Assembly (NCBI GenBank): GCA_015486815.1
Contig: WFQY01000108.1
Location: 1 to 5,330 of the forward strand
DNA: 5,330 nt
Direction of reading: 5' to 3'
From: Phycisphaerae bacterium
GTDB lineage: Bacteria > Planctomycetota > Phycisphaerae > JAAYCJ01
Shown: positions 1-5,330 of the stretch, one piece after another
How positions within the stretch are numbered: the stretch's first letter is position 1
Layout of the letters: each line of letters begins with the position of its first letter
Position numbers and translations under genes: made by a program
Notes under the pieces: model-generated
Database searches by the model: none
What the model saw: the letters and a program-made list of their open reading frames with translations, nothing else
Told to the model about the DNA's origin: nothing

Positions 1-2
1 AA

Positions 3-485
3 TTTTACAAACGGCTTGGCTGTCAGGAAAAACTCCCGCCCGAAGAAAAAAAGGGCTTGATAAAGTCGATAGAAAAAAATATCGAAAAGTTAGATCAACC
101 TGGCCCGTGGCTTGACAAGTGGGCGGAAAAGAAACTCAAAGACGGTAAACTCTCGGAGATATACAAAGTTACCGACCGATTGTTTAAAACATCATTCAGG
201 CGGAATCTTCCTGCGGTGTTATATTGGCAGGGTAGAACACTTTTGGCTGACGAAAAATATGACGAAGCCGGTTTGAAACTTATGCGTATTGCGATAGAAT
301 TTCCATCGTCGCGATATACCCCAGCTGCTCTATACTATGCTGGCAGAGCAGCGGAACTTGGCGGAAAAATAAATTATGCCAAGCGAATATGGAAAGAATT
401 GATAGATAATTATTCAGCGAGTACAGATTTTACTATTATCGGGTTTGTCGAAAAGGCGCGTGATGCTTTGGAAGATAGGGAGTGA
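3..485 (+). CDS. TPR-repeat protein, C-terminal part (5' end outside window)
   Basis: The reading frame is open from the first bases of the window, so this is the last 160 residues of a longer protein. The TTG at 57 lies inside the open frame and is not a convincing start. The visible part is helical and charged. From about residue 70 onward it shows tetratricopeptide-like repeats with the usual small and aromatic spacing: a helix pair around LYWQGRTLLADEKYDEAGLK, another around ALYYAGRAAELGGKINYAKR, and an unfinished one near the C-terminus. The spacing resembles the TPR modules of CpoB/YbgF or BamD-like envelope proteins, which bind partner proteins; this is a family-level resemblance only. 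The gene runs straight into the proton-channel gene, whose ribosome-binding site lies in its last codons. Co-translation is therefore likely, and a role as scaffold or periplasmic partner of the ExbB/ExbD complex is inferred. No signal peptide can be judged because the N-terminus is missing. Confidence 0.8.
   Translation, partial: FYKRLGCQEKLPPEEKKGLIKSIEKNIEKLDQPGPWLDKWAEKKLKDGKLSEIYKVTDRLFKTSFRRNLPAVLYWQGRTLLADEKYDEAGLKLMRIAIEFPSSRYTPAALYYAGRAAELGGKINYAKRIWKELIDNYSASTDFTIIGFVEKARDALEDRE
477..482 (+). promoter_or_regulatory. Ribosome-binding site of the proton-channel gene
   Basis: AGGGAG lies 5 bases before the ATG at 488, inside the last codons of the TPR gene. It favours ATG 488 over GTG 482 and suggests translational coupling of the two genes. 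Confidence 0.65.
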
Positions 486-487
486 AT

Positions 488-1231
488 ATGAAAAAGATAT
501 TAGCGTGTATATTTCTGTTGATGTGTAGTTCGTCAGCGATGGCTCAGGGGCAGAGTGTTACCATTGATTATTTTCAACGATTTGTTATTGACGGTGGGTT
601 GATTACGTGGGTCGTTCTGATTCCGCTTAGCGTTGCCACCTTCGCCATCATCGCTGAGCACATTTTGAGTATTCGTTCGTCGAGATTGTTCGACAGTGAG
701 CTTTATCATAAACTCGCAGGTGCAATCGCTCGTGATGATATATCAACAGCGTGGAAGCTAACCACCGAACGAGAAAGTTTTCTTTCGAACGTAGCTAAAC
801 GCGCCTTTACCGAATTGACCAATGCGACCGAATCAGCGGAATATGCAATTATCGAAGCAACCGAAGAGCAGGCAACGAGACTGTTTCGAAAGATCGAATA
901 CCTTAATATCATCGGCAACGTCGCCCCTATGATAGGGCTATTCGGTACGGTATATGGAATAATATTAGCATTTAACAAATTAGTTGAAGTCGTTCGAGCG
1001 GGCGGAGTAACTCAGCCTGACCAGTTGGCGGAGGGAATTTCGATAGCGTTGGTAACGACGTTTTGGGGATTGATTGTAGCAATACCAGCGTTGGCTATGT
1101 ATGGTCTGTTTCGCAATAGGATAGATGCGATGGCAGCTCAGATAGCAAACAGGGTGCTTGAATTGGTGCAAAAAATCACACCCGAACAACGAAAACGCTT
1201 GAAGGAAATTATTGAAAAGCAAGCTGAATGA
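488..1231 (+). CDS. MotA/TolQ/ExbB family proton channel with signal peptide
   Basis: This is the inner-membrane channel subunit that, with ExbD/TolR-type partners, converts proton flow into mechanical work on envelope proteins. From the ATG at 488 it is 247 residues. Residues 1-19 look like a Sec signal peptide (lysines, a hydrophobic core, then SSAMA before Q20). Three membrane segments follow at about 37-58, 138-165 and 183-207. The family signature is clear: NVAPMIGLFGTVYGII (about 144-159) and GISIALVTTFWGLIVAIPA (about 183-201), with conserved threonines near 154 and 190. The cytoplasmic stretch between the first two segments is helical, and the C-terminus is a charged helix. A GTG at 482 in the same frame could also start it, but it overlaps the AGGGAG ribosome-binding site, so the ATG at 488 with a 5-base gap is preferred. 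The protein could equally be named TolQ-like; the sequence alone does not separate the subfamilies. It is followed by two ExbD-type genes. Confidence 0.92.
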   Translation: MKKILACIFLLMCSSSAMAQGQSVTIDYFQRFVIDGGLITWVVLIPLSVATFAIIAEHILSIRSSRLFDSELYHKLAGAIARDDISTAWKLTTERESFLSNVAKRAFTELTNATESAEYAIIEATEEQATRLFRKIEYLNIIGNVAPMIGLFGTVYGIILAFNKLVEVVRAGGVTQPDQLAEGISIALVTTFWGLIVAIPALAMYGLFRNRIDAMAAQIANRVLELVQKITPEQRKRLKEIIEKQAE

Positions 1232-1246
1232 ATTTGAGTATTGATT

Positions 1247-1717
1247 ATGTTTATCAGGTCGTTTACAGGGAAATATCATAGTTGGCGTGGCGGATTAAAT
1301 CTTACTCCACTTGTTGATATTGTTTTTCAGCTTATTGTGTTTTTTATGGTGGTCTCACAGGTTGTAACCGCAGAACGTCAGCCTATGGATCTGCCTGCAC
1401 CGTCGCATTCACAGGCGAAGGCTCGTCAACATCCGAATCGGTTGGTAATAAATCTGTTCGCTGACGCGTCGGGCAATATTGCAAAGATTAAAGTAAACGC
1501 TAACGTGGTAAAGAATTTAGCTTCGCTTGTGGATATTTTGCTACGAGAGGGACCTGCGCTCGAAGCGAGCAATGGCAGTGTTATTTTGCGTGCGGACAGA
1601 AATTTGAAATTCGAGCAGGTACGCAAGGTACTACAAGCAATTTCCAACGCAGGGATAACATCGCTTGAGATTGCAGCTCAGCAAGAAAACAAGTCTGCAA
1701 CAGGTACTGCGCAATGA
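1247..1717 (+). CDS. ExbD/TolR family biopolymer transport protein (first copy)
   Basis: This is a single-span partner of the proton channel, 156 residues from the ATG at 1247. A short basic cytoplasmic end is followed by LNLTPLVDIVFQLIVFFMVV (about 17-36). That segment holds the family N-L-x-P-x-x-D-x-x-F signature, and Asp24 is the expected proton-carrying residue. The remainder, from about 45, is a periplasmic domain of normal ExbD length. It contains a strand around NRLVINLFADASGNI and the usual late SVILRADRNLKFEQVRKVL element before the C-terminal helix. The tail (after about 145) is polar and low-complexity. A TTG at 1241 in the same frame is an alternative start; ATG is preferred because a weak GAG motif sits 8 bases before it. 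Only 15 bases separate it from the channel gene's stop codon, and it overlaps the next gene by four bases (ATGA). Whether it works with TonB or in a Tol-like system cannot be read from the sequence. Confidence 0.9.
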   Translation: MFIRSFTGKYHSWRGGLNLTPLVDIVFQLIVFFMVVSQVVTAERQPMDLPAPSHSQAKARQHPNRLVINLFADASGNIAKIKVNANVVKNLASLVDILLREGPALEASNGSVILRADRNLKFEQVRKVLQAISNAGITSLEIAAQQENKSATGTAQ

Positions 1718-2220
1718 AAAGAAGCGGAACATCGGATATCGCAAATCTTTGGCAGAAAAAACGCCAAGCTCGACGAAGCGTAAGTGTCGGTGCAATAAAT
1801 CTCGCTCCTATGATGGACGTGATGTTCAATCTGCTGATATTTTTTCTCGTAGCAACGAGTTTTCAGATGCCTGAAGGTCTGCTCTCCGCCCGACTGCCTA
1901 AGACATCGGGAATATCCGATAGGCAGGCGATTGTTCCGGTTGTGCCAATAAAAATTTTTCTGGAAACCGCACCCGGCGAAAAGAATGTTTTGATTCGTGT
2001 TAGTACATCGATGAGTTCGGATGCCGCCTCTCTGATTATTTTGGAAGACTTCGATCAGCTTTATACATTACTCAAAACTCTGCCGAAAAAGCCCGGTATA
2101 ACTAACCAAACGCCAGTAATCATCGCAAGCAAGGACAAGGTCAAATGGGACACTATCGTCAACGCCTATAATGCAGCTGTCCGTGCGAAATTCAAAAATA
2201 TCGTCTTTGCGGAATTTTGA
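1714..2220 (+). CDS. ExbD/TolR family biopolymer transport protein (second copy)
   Basis: This is a second ExbD-type subunit, 168 residues, starting at the ATG of the ATGA overlap with the first. A longer and more basic cytoplasmic end (WQKKRQARR) precedes the membrane segment at about 27-47. That segment carries INLAPMMDVMFNLLIFFLVA, in which Asp35 matches Asp24 of the first copy. The periplasmic part is longer than in the first copy, with an extra acidic and hydrophobic stretch around SSDAASLIILEDFDQLYTLL (about 109-128). It ends with the familiar PVIIASKDKVKWDTIVNAYN element and a C-terminal strand. Apart from the membrane motif and fold pattern the two copies are little alike, so they are old paralogues rather than a recent duplication. 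Together they may form a heterodimer in the pore of the channel pentamer; this is inferred from how ExbD dimers sit in known ExbB-ExbD complexes. It is the last gene of the operon. Confidence 0.9.
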   Translation: MKRSGTSDIANLWQKKRQARRSVSVGAINLAPMMDVMFNLLIFFLVATSFQMPEGLLSARLPKTSGISDRQAIVPVVPIKIFLETAPGEKNVLIRVSTSMSSDAASLIILEDFDQLYTLLKTLPKKPGITNQTPVIIASKDKVKWDTIVNAYNAAVRAKFKNIVFAEF

Positions 2221-2223
2221 AAC

Positions 2224-2257
2224 CGCTCACACCTTTACTACGCTTACGCCTTTACTA
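2224..2257. repeat. Imperfect tandem repeat, 2 x 17 bp, over a stop codon
   Basis: Positions 2224-2240 and 2241-2257 are two adjacent 17-base units that agree at 15 of 17 positions and differ only at the fifth and eighth bases. Read on the minus strand, the upstream unit (2257-2241) contains the last codons and the TAA stop of the nucleotide-sugar dehydrogenase. The second unit lies just past the stop, in the gap between the two convergent genes. It looks like a short slippage duplication that has since picked up two substitutions. Confidence 0.8.
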
Positions 2258-3560
2258 TTTTTCGTCTGCCTGTTTTAACATTTGCGGTAGCATTGCGAGT
2301 ATCAACAACAAGTTTTGAATTTTTGACTATCCACTTATAATCATAGCTGCTGTGGTCGGTAGCAATAAGCACACAATCATAGCTCGCCAGCATCTTCGCA
2401 GAAAGAGGTTTTGATTTCATTCGTAGGTCGTGCTCTCGCTGTTTGTGTGTTTTAGGGATGTGCGGGTCGTTGTAATCGACTTTTGCACCGTGTTCTCTGA
2501 GCAATTCGATAAGCGTAATCGAAGGTGATTCACGAACGTCATCGACATCCTTTTTGTAAGCAAGTCCGAGAACAAGCACCTTCGAGCCTCTCAATGCCTT
2601 GCCGTGCCGATTTAGTGCTTCCATAACTCGCGAGATGACATATCTTGGCATCGATGTATTTATCTCGCCTGCCAATTCGATAAAGCGCGTAGTCAATTCG
2701 TATTGGCGTGCTTTCCACGTAAGATAAAACGGATCAATCGGAATACAATGTCCGCCAAGCCCCGGACCGGGATAAAACGCCTGAAAACCGAACGGTTTGG
2801 TCTTCGCTGCATTTATTACTTCCCAAATATCGATACCCATTCCGTCGAAAAGCATTTTCAGCTCATTCACCATCGCTATGTTTACCGAGCGGTAAATATT
2901 TTCGAGCAGCTTAGCTGACTCCGCAATGGCAGAAGTAGAAACGGGCACGACGGTTTTTATAGCACAGCTATATAGTTTGACTGTAAGCTCTCTGCTGGCG
3001 GAGTCATCCGCACCGACGATTTTCGGAATTGTAGCGGTAGTATAATCCTTTCTGCCGGGATCCTCACGTTCGGGCGAAAAAGCGAGGAAAAAGTCTCTGC
3101 CCGCCTTTAAGCCTGACTTTTCCAAAATCGGTTTTATGAGTTCGGTGGTTGTTCCCGGATATGTCGTACTTTCCAAAACTACAAGCTGTCCTCGTTTGAT
3201 ATTTTTCGAAATCGTTTCTGCAGTGCTTACCACAAATCGCATATCAGGGTCGCGAGTTTTGGTAAGTGGAGTCGGAACGCAGATAATAATTGCGTCAACT
3301 TTTTTCAGCTCTTTCATATTATCGGTGGCACGAAACAGTTTTTTACCTACAAGTTCCTTGATGAGTTTTGACGGTATATGTTCGATATAGCTCTTCCCTG
3401 CATTGAGTTTCTTAATCTTGCCGGGGTCAACGTCAAAACCTATTGTTTTTAGTCCGCCTCTGGCAAATTCGCGAATCAAAGGCAGCCCTACATATCCAAG
3501 CCCCATAACTCCAACGATAGCTTTTCTGTCTGCGATTTTTTTCAAGAGTGTTTGTTTCAT
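2244..3560 (-). CDS. Nucleotide-sugar dehydrogenase, WbpA-type (UDP-N-acetylglucosamine 6-dehydrogenase)
   Basis: This is a complete 438-residue cytoplasmic enzyme of the UDP-glucose/GDP-mannose dehydrogenase family, which oxidises the C6 alcohol of a UDP-sugar to a carboxylate using two NAD+. The N-terminal Rossmann domain starts with GVMGLGYVGLP (about 17-27). It continues with CVPTPLTKTRDPD (94-106), ESTTYPGTT (130-138) and FSPERE (161-166). The central domain has SAKLLENIYR with Lys217 and Asn221, then GPGLGGHCIPIDPFYL, where Cys272 is the catalytic thiol and Asp276 follows it. The C-terminal domain has GLAYKKDVDDVRESPS (332-347) with the substrate-binding Arg343. The HCIPIDPFYL form matches WbpA-like enzymes that make UDP-N-acetylglucosaminuronate; WecC-type and UDP-glucose enzymes differ there, though the exact substrate is not proven. 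All key residues are intact and the length is normal. It has its own ribosome-binding site 65 bp after the radical SAM gene and no sugar-processing partner in the window. A surface polysaccharide role is inferred. Confidence 0.93.
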   Translation of the reverse strand: MKQTLLKKIADRKAIVGVMGLGYVGLPLIREFARGGLKTIGFDVDPGKIKKLNAGKSYIEHIPSKLIKELVGKKLFRATDNMKELKKVDAIIICVPTPLTKTRDPDMRFVVSTAETISKNIKRGQLVVLESTTYPGTTTELIKPILEKSGLKAGRDFFLAFSPEREDPGRKDYTTATIPKIVGADDSASRELTVKLYSCAIKTVVPVSTSAIAESAKLLENIYRSVNIAMVNELKMLFDGMGIDIWEVINAAKTKPFGFQAFYPGPGLGGHCIPIDPFYLTWKARQYELTTRFIELAGEINTSMPRYVISRVMEALNRHGKALRGSKVLVLGLAYKKDVDDVRESPSITLIELLREHGAKVDYNDPHIPKTHKQREHDLRMKSKPLSAKMLASYDCVLIATDHSSYDYKWIVKNSKLVVDTRNATANVKTGRRKIVKA

Positions 3561-3569
3561 TTAGTTTAT

Positions 3570-3573
3570 CTCC
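3570..3573 (-). promoter_or_regulatory. Ribosome-binding site of the nucleotide-sugar dehydrogenase
   Basis: GGAG (within AGCGGAG, minus strand) lies 9 bases before the ATG at 3560 and is the best Shine-Dalgarno match in the gap. It supports this start and the full 438-residue length. Confidence 0.6.
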
Positions 3574-3596
3574 GCTGAAAAAAAAGTTAAAACCAA

Positions 3597-3624
3597 ATAA
3601 TATTATCGGATAATTTTAATACAA
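3597..3624 (-). promoter_or_regulatory. Possible weak sigma70-like promoter for the nucleotide-sugar dehydrogenase
   Basis: On the minus strand TTGTAT (3624-3619) is followed after 16 bases by TATTAT (3602-3597), which matches five of six bases of the -10 consensus. The -35 element matches only three of six. A transcript would start near 3590 and leave a leader of about 30 bases with a run of eight T at 3585-3578. AT-rich DNA often yields such matches by chance, so read-through from the upstream gene remains possible. Confidence 0.3.
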
Positions 3625-3625
3625 G

Positions 3626-4654
3626 CTAAAGTTCAATGCCAGCGATTTCAGCACCGCATTGCGGGCATTTACCGTCAGCAATATTGTTTTCGACGACACT
3701 GAAGCCCCATCGTTTTATCAACTGGGAATTGCAATTATAGCAATAGGTTTGCTCGGAGGGATGGCCTGGGATATTTCCACCATAACAATATCGCAAGCCT
3801 GCTTGTTTGCCTATCGCGAGTGCACGTTCGATAGTTGACATCGGCGTTGGCGGTGATTGGTCATATCGATAATCGGGATGATACCTGCTGACGTGCCAAG
3901 GGACATCGACGCTAAGTTCAGTCGCTATGAAATTCGCAATATCTCTCAATTCATCTTCGCTATCATTTTGGCCAGGGATGATAAGCGTTGTAACTTCAAG
4001 CCAAACTTTATTTTTCGCAAGCCAGCGTAAAGATTCGAGCACCGGTTTGAGATGAGCATGGCAGAGAGTTTCGTAAAATTCTTCACGAAAACTTTTCAAA
4101 TCAACGTTTATACCATCAAGATAAGGTTTTATGGTCTCGAGAGCTTCTATGGAAATATAGCCATTTGAAACGAAGACGTTTTTTAAGCCCGCTTGATGGG
4201 CGAGTTCGGCAGACTCATGAGCAAGCTCGAAAAAGACGGTCGGCTCGGTATATGTATATGCGATAGACCTACAGCCGGCATTTTGAGCCTGCTTTACAAT
4301 CTGCTGTGGAGAGATACTTTGTCCGATGAATTTACCGTATATCCTCTGCATCTGCGATATCTGCCAATTCTGACAAAATTCACATTGAAAATTGCACCCA
4401 ATACACGCTACCGAGAAACTTCTACTGCCAGGCTGAAAATGAAACAAAGGCTTTTTCTCAATCGCATCGACGTTAGCTGCGCAGACATAATGATAATTTA
4501 AGCTAAAAAGCTCACCAGCGATATTCTTTCTCACCTGACATCGCCCGGTTTTACCTTCCGCTATAACGCATTGAAACGGACAAAGCTTGCATCTGACCTT
4601 TCCGTCTTCGCTCTTTTCCCACAACATAGCGGGATGTGTTTTAAGCTCTGGCAT
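3626..4654 (-). CDS. amrS: AmmeMemoRadiSam system radical SAM enzyme (AmrS-like)
   Basis: This is a radical SAM protein related to pyruvate formate-lyase activating enzymes, 342 residues from the ATG at 4654. The iron-sulphur cluster motif CNFQCEFC (CxxxCxxC, Cys87, 91 and 94) should bind the 4Fe-4S cluster that splits S-adenosylmethionine. It is followed by YTYTEPTVFFE (133-143) and the strand NVDLKSF (183-189) of the partial barrel. Before the core is a four-cysteine region (Cys22, 25, 29 and 39), and at the end a zinc-ribbon-like pair of CxxC motifs (CYNC at 305-308, CPQC at 330-333). This layout is typical of the AmrS family, which usually occurs with the AMMECR1-like (AmmeMemo A) and Memo-like (B) proteins; the reaction is not settled as far as I know. 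An in-frame TTG at 4660 is an alternative start. AAGGAA at 4668-4663 lies closer to the TTG and about 9-10 bases from the ATG, so the choice is uncertain. It follows the phosphatase-like gene by 13 bases and is probably cotranscribed with it. Confidence 0.88.
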   Translation of the reverse strand: MPELKTHPAMLWEKSEDGKVRCKLCPFQCVIAEGKTGRCQVRKNIAGELFSLNYHYVCAANVDAIEKKPLFHFQPGSRSFSVACIGCNFQCEFCQNWQISQMQRIYGKFIGQSISPQQIVKQAQNAGCRSIAYTYTEPTVFFELAHESAELAHQAGLKNVFVSNGYISIEALETIKPYLDGINVDLKSFREEFYETLCHAHLKPVLESLRWLAKNKVWLEVTTLIIPGQNDSEDELRDIANFIATELSVDVPWHVSRYHPDYRYDQSPPTPMSTIERALAIGKQAGLRYCYGGNIPGHPSEQTYCYNCNSQLIKRWGFSVVENNIADGKCPQCGAEIAGIEL

Positions 4655-4662
4655 ACCCAACG

Positions 4663-4668
4663 TTTCCT
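4663..4668 (-). promoter_or_regulatory. Ribosome-binding site of the AmrS-like gene, overlapping the upstream stop codon
   Basis: AAGGAA on the minus strand shares its first base with the TAA stop of the phosphatase-like gene. Its GGA core lies 4 bases before the TTG at 4660 and 10 bases before the ATG at 4654. Neither distance is ideal, so both starts stay open. The overlap suggests translational coupling. Confidence 0.5.
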
Positions 4669-5330
4669 TATTTCCGCAAATGTATAAGTCCGTTTACATC
4701 TTTCAGCCGAAGCGCCTTTGGACACGGGTTAATCTTTTTCATCGTAAGCAAAAATGTTACGGAATTCTGCCAATTTAGCGAGCCATGCGTACTGGCAATA
4801 TTAACCGTTCTTGCAAACGAAGGATTGCCACAGAACCATCCGTCTTTTATCGTTAGTATTATATCCGACGGATACTTTGCCAATCCGTGATAAGCACGCC
4901 AAATTCTCGCAAGCGGATCGGGATAGATATGGTCAATTGTAGCATCAAATAGTGCTTTATCATCAATCGAGCCGTCGGAATAAACTTTGCCCGATTTTTT
5001 TAACTTTTCGATAATCGGCATCAGTTTTAGCGGATCACCTTTAAGGGCATTATACGTATATCCTTTAGCTGTTTTGCTTACTATCGCTTTACCCGTTTTG
5101 CTTCGTACTACGATTTTTGAATAATTGGAATTAGCCAGCGGATAAACCGCCAATTCGACCTGCGGATATTTCAGCATAGCATCAGATACAGTAGCTGGCT
5201 GATTCGTATAAAGTTCGGAACAGGTAACCAATCCGAATTCGATACAGACTACATCGCCAGGCTTTTGCAATTTGTTCGTAGGATGAAAGCCAGCTTTTTT
5301 CAACGCTTCTCTTATATTAAAATATTTACC
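4668..5330 (-). CDS. Alkaline-phosphatase-superfamily protein, C-terminal part (5' end outside window)
   Basis: The frame stays open to the window edge, so these are the last 220 residues of a longer protein. The TTG at 5303 is an internal leucine codon, not a start. The fragment begins in a region reading NIREALKKAGF. In its last third it has IYPDPLARIWRAYHGL (about 135-150), SDIILTIKDGWFCGNP (about 155-170) and ASTHGSLNWQNSVTFLL (about 179-195), then PKALRLKDVNGLI near the end. The Thr-His-Gly-Ser element late in the chain, after a strand ending in an acidic residue, and the ALR-x-x-DV ending match the metal-binding C-terminal part of alkaline phosphatase / type I phosphodiesterase-like proteins; His182 would be a zinc ligand. 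The nucleophile region lies outside the window, so the activity is inferred by family. No membrane segment is visible in this part. The stop codon overlaps the ribosome-binding site of the radical SAM gene, which ties the two genes into one operon. Another metallohydrolase fold is possible. Confidence 0.65.
   Translation of the reverse strand, partial: GKYFNIREALKKAGFHPTNKLQKPGDVVCIEFGLVTCSELYTNQPATVSDAMLKYPQVELAVYPLANSNYSKIVVRSKTGKAIVSKTAKGYTYNALKGDPLKLMPIIEKLKKSGKVYSDGSIDDKALFDATIDHIYPDPLARIWRAYHGLAKYPSDIILTIKDGWFCGNPSFARTVNIASTHGSLNWQNSVTFLLTMKKINPCPKALRLKDVNGLIHLRK

Noticed and set aside
57..59. TTG at 57 as the start of the TPR protein
   Set aside because: The frame is open upstream to the window edge and no Shine-Dalgarno sequence precedes it at a suitable distance, so an internal leucine is more likely.
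482..487. GTG at 482 as the start of the proton-channel gene
   Set aside because: The codon overlaps the AGGGAG ribosome-binding site; ATG 488 has correct spacing and begins a typical MKK signal peptide.
706..1279. Open frames of about 90-100 codons on the minus strand opposite the proton-channel gene
   Set aside because: They lie wholly or mostly over a clear membrane-protein gene with full family motifs, have no recognisable domains, and are composition shadows.
2213..2226. GCGG...CCGC stem as a terminator for the ExbD operon
   Set aside because: Only four GC pairs can form, the inner bases do not pair well, and no T run follows, so it is too weak to call.
3578..3614. Intrinsic terminator for the AmrS-like gene (minus strand)
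   Set aside because: The possible stem is only about five A-T pairs with a three-base loop and sits well before the T run, so it would not be stable.
4193..4778. Plus-strand open frames opposite the AmrS-like and phosphatase-like genes
   Set aside because: They lie antisense to two well-supported genes, have no recognisable motif, and their cysteine-rich appearance mirrors the opposite strand.
1..5330. tRNA, rRNA, CRISPR array, insertion sequence or attachment site
   Set aside because: Reading both strands showed no cloverleaf-like segment, no regularly spaced repeats, no transposase motif and no terminal inverted repeats; coding density leaves little room for them.

Overview
The window carries six protein-coding genes and almost no non-coding DNA. 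Two genes are cut off by the window edges. By eye it leans AT-rich. TTG or GTG codons compete with nearby ATG codons for several starts. The gene content is a TPR protein with an ExbB/ExbD set, a radical SAM enzyme of the AmmeMemoRadiSam type, a large alkaline-phosphatase-like protein and a nucleotide-sugar dehydrogenase. This suits a diderm environmental bacterium. A planctomycete (for example a Phycisphaerae/Sedimentisphaerales-like lineage) is my best guess, but that is inference from gene style; no phylogenetic marker is present.

Left part, plus strand (3-2220): a tight operon of four genes. It starts with the C-terminal end of a TPR-repeat protein, followed by a MotA/TolQ/ExbB-type proton channel with its own signal peptide, then two consecutive and clearly different ExbD/TolR-type proteins. 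The junctions are nearly zero-length: the channel's ribosome-binding site lies in the end of the TPR gene, and the two ExbD genes overlap by ATGA. The products should form an inner-membrane stator driven by the proton-motive force, with the TPR protein as a likely envelope partner. No TonB, Pal or receptor gene is in view, so the task powered (transport, envelope maintenance or motility) is open.

Right part, minus strand (5330-2244): reading leftwards, an alkaline-phosphatase-superfamily fragment, then an AmrS-type radical SAM protein starting within a few bases of its stop, then after 65 bp a WbpA-type UDP-N-acetylglucosamine 6-dehydrogenase with its own Shine-Dalgarno sequence and a possible weak promoter. 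The first two genes look like one transcript. The dehydrogenase points to surface polysaccharide or lipopolysaccharide precursor synthesis and may be a separate unit.

The two blocks converge at 2220/2244 with only 23 bp between stop codons. A 17-bp imperfect tandem duplication spans the dehydrogenase stop codon, and I see no convincing intrinsic terminator. There are no RNA genes, mobile elements or CRISPR arrays that I can support. The most interesting points are the phosphatase-AmrS pairing without visible AmmeMemo A or B partners, the one-channel/two-ExbD operon with a TPR protein, and the duplicated stop-codon region.
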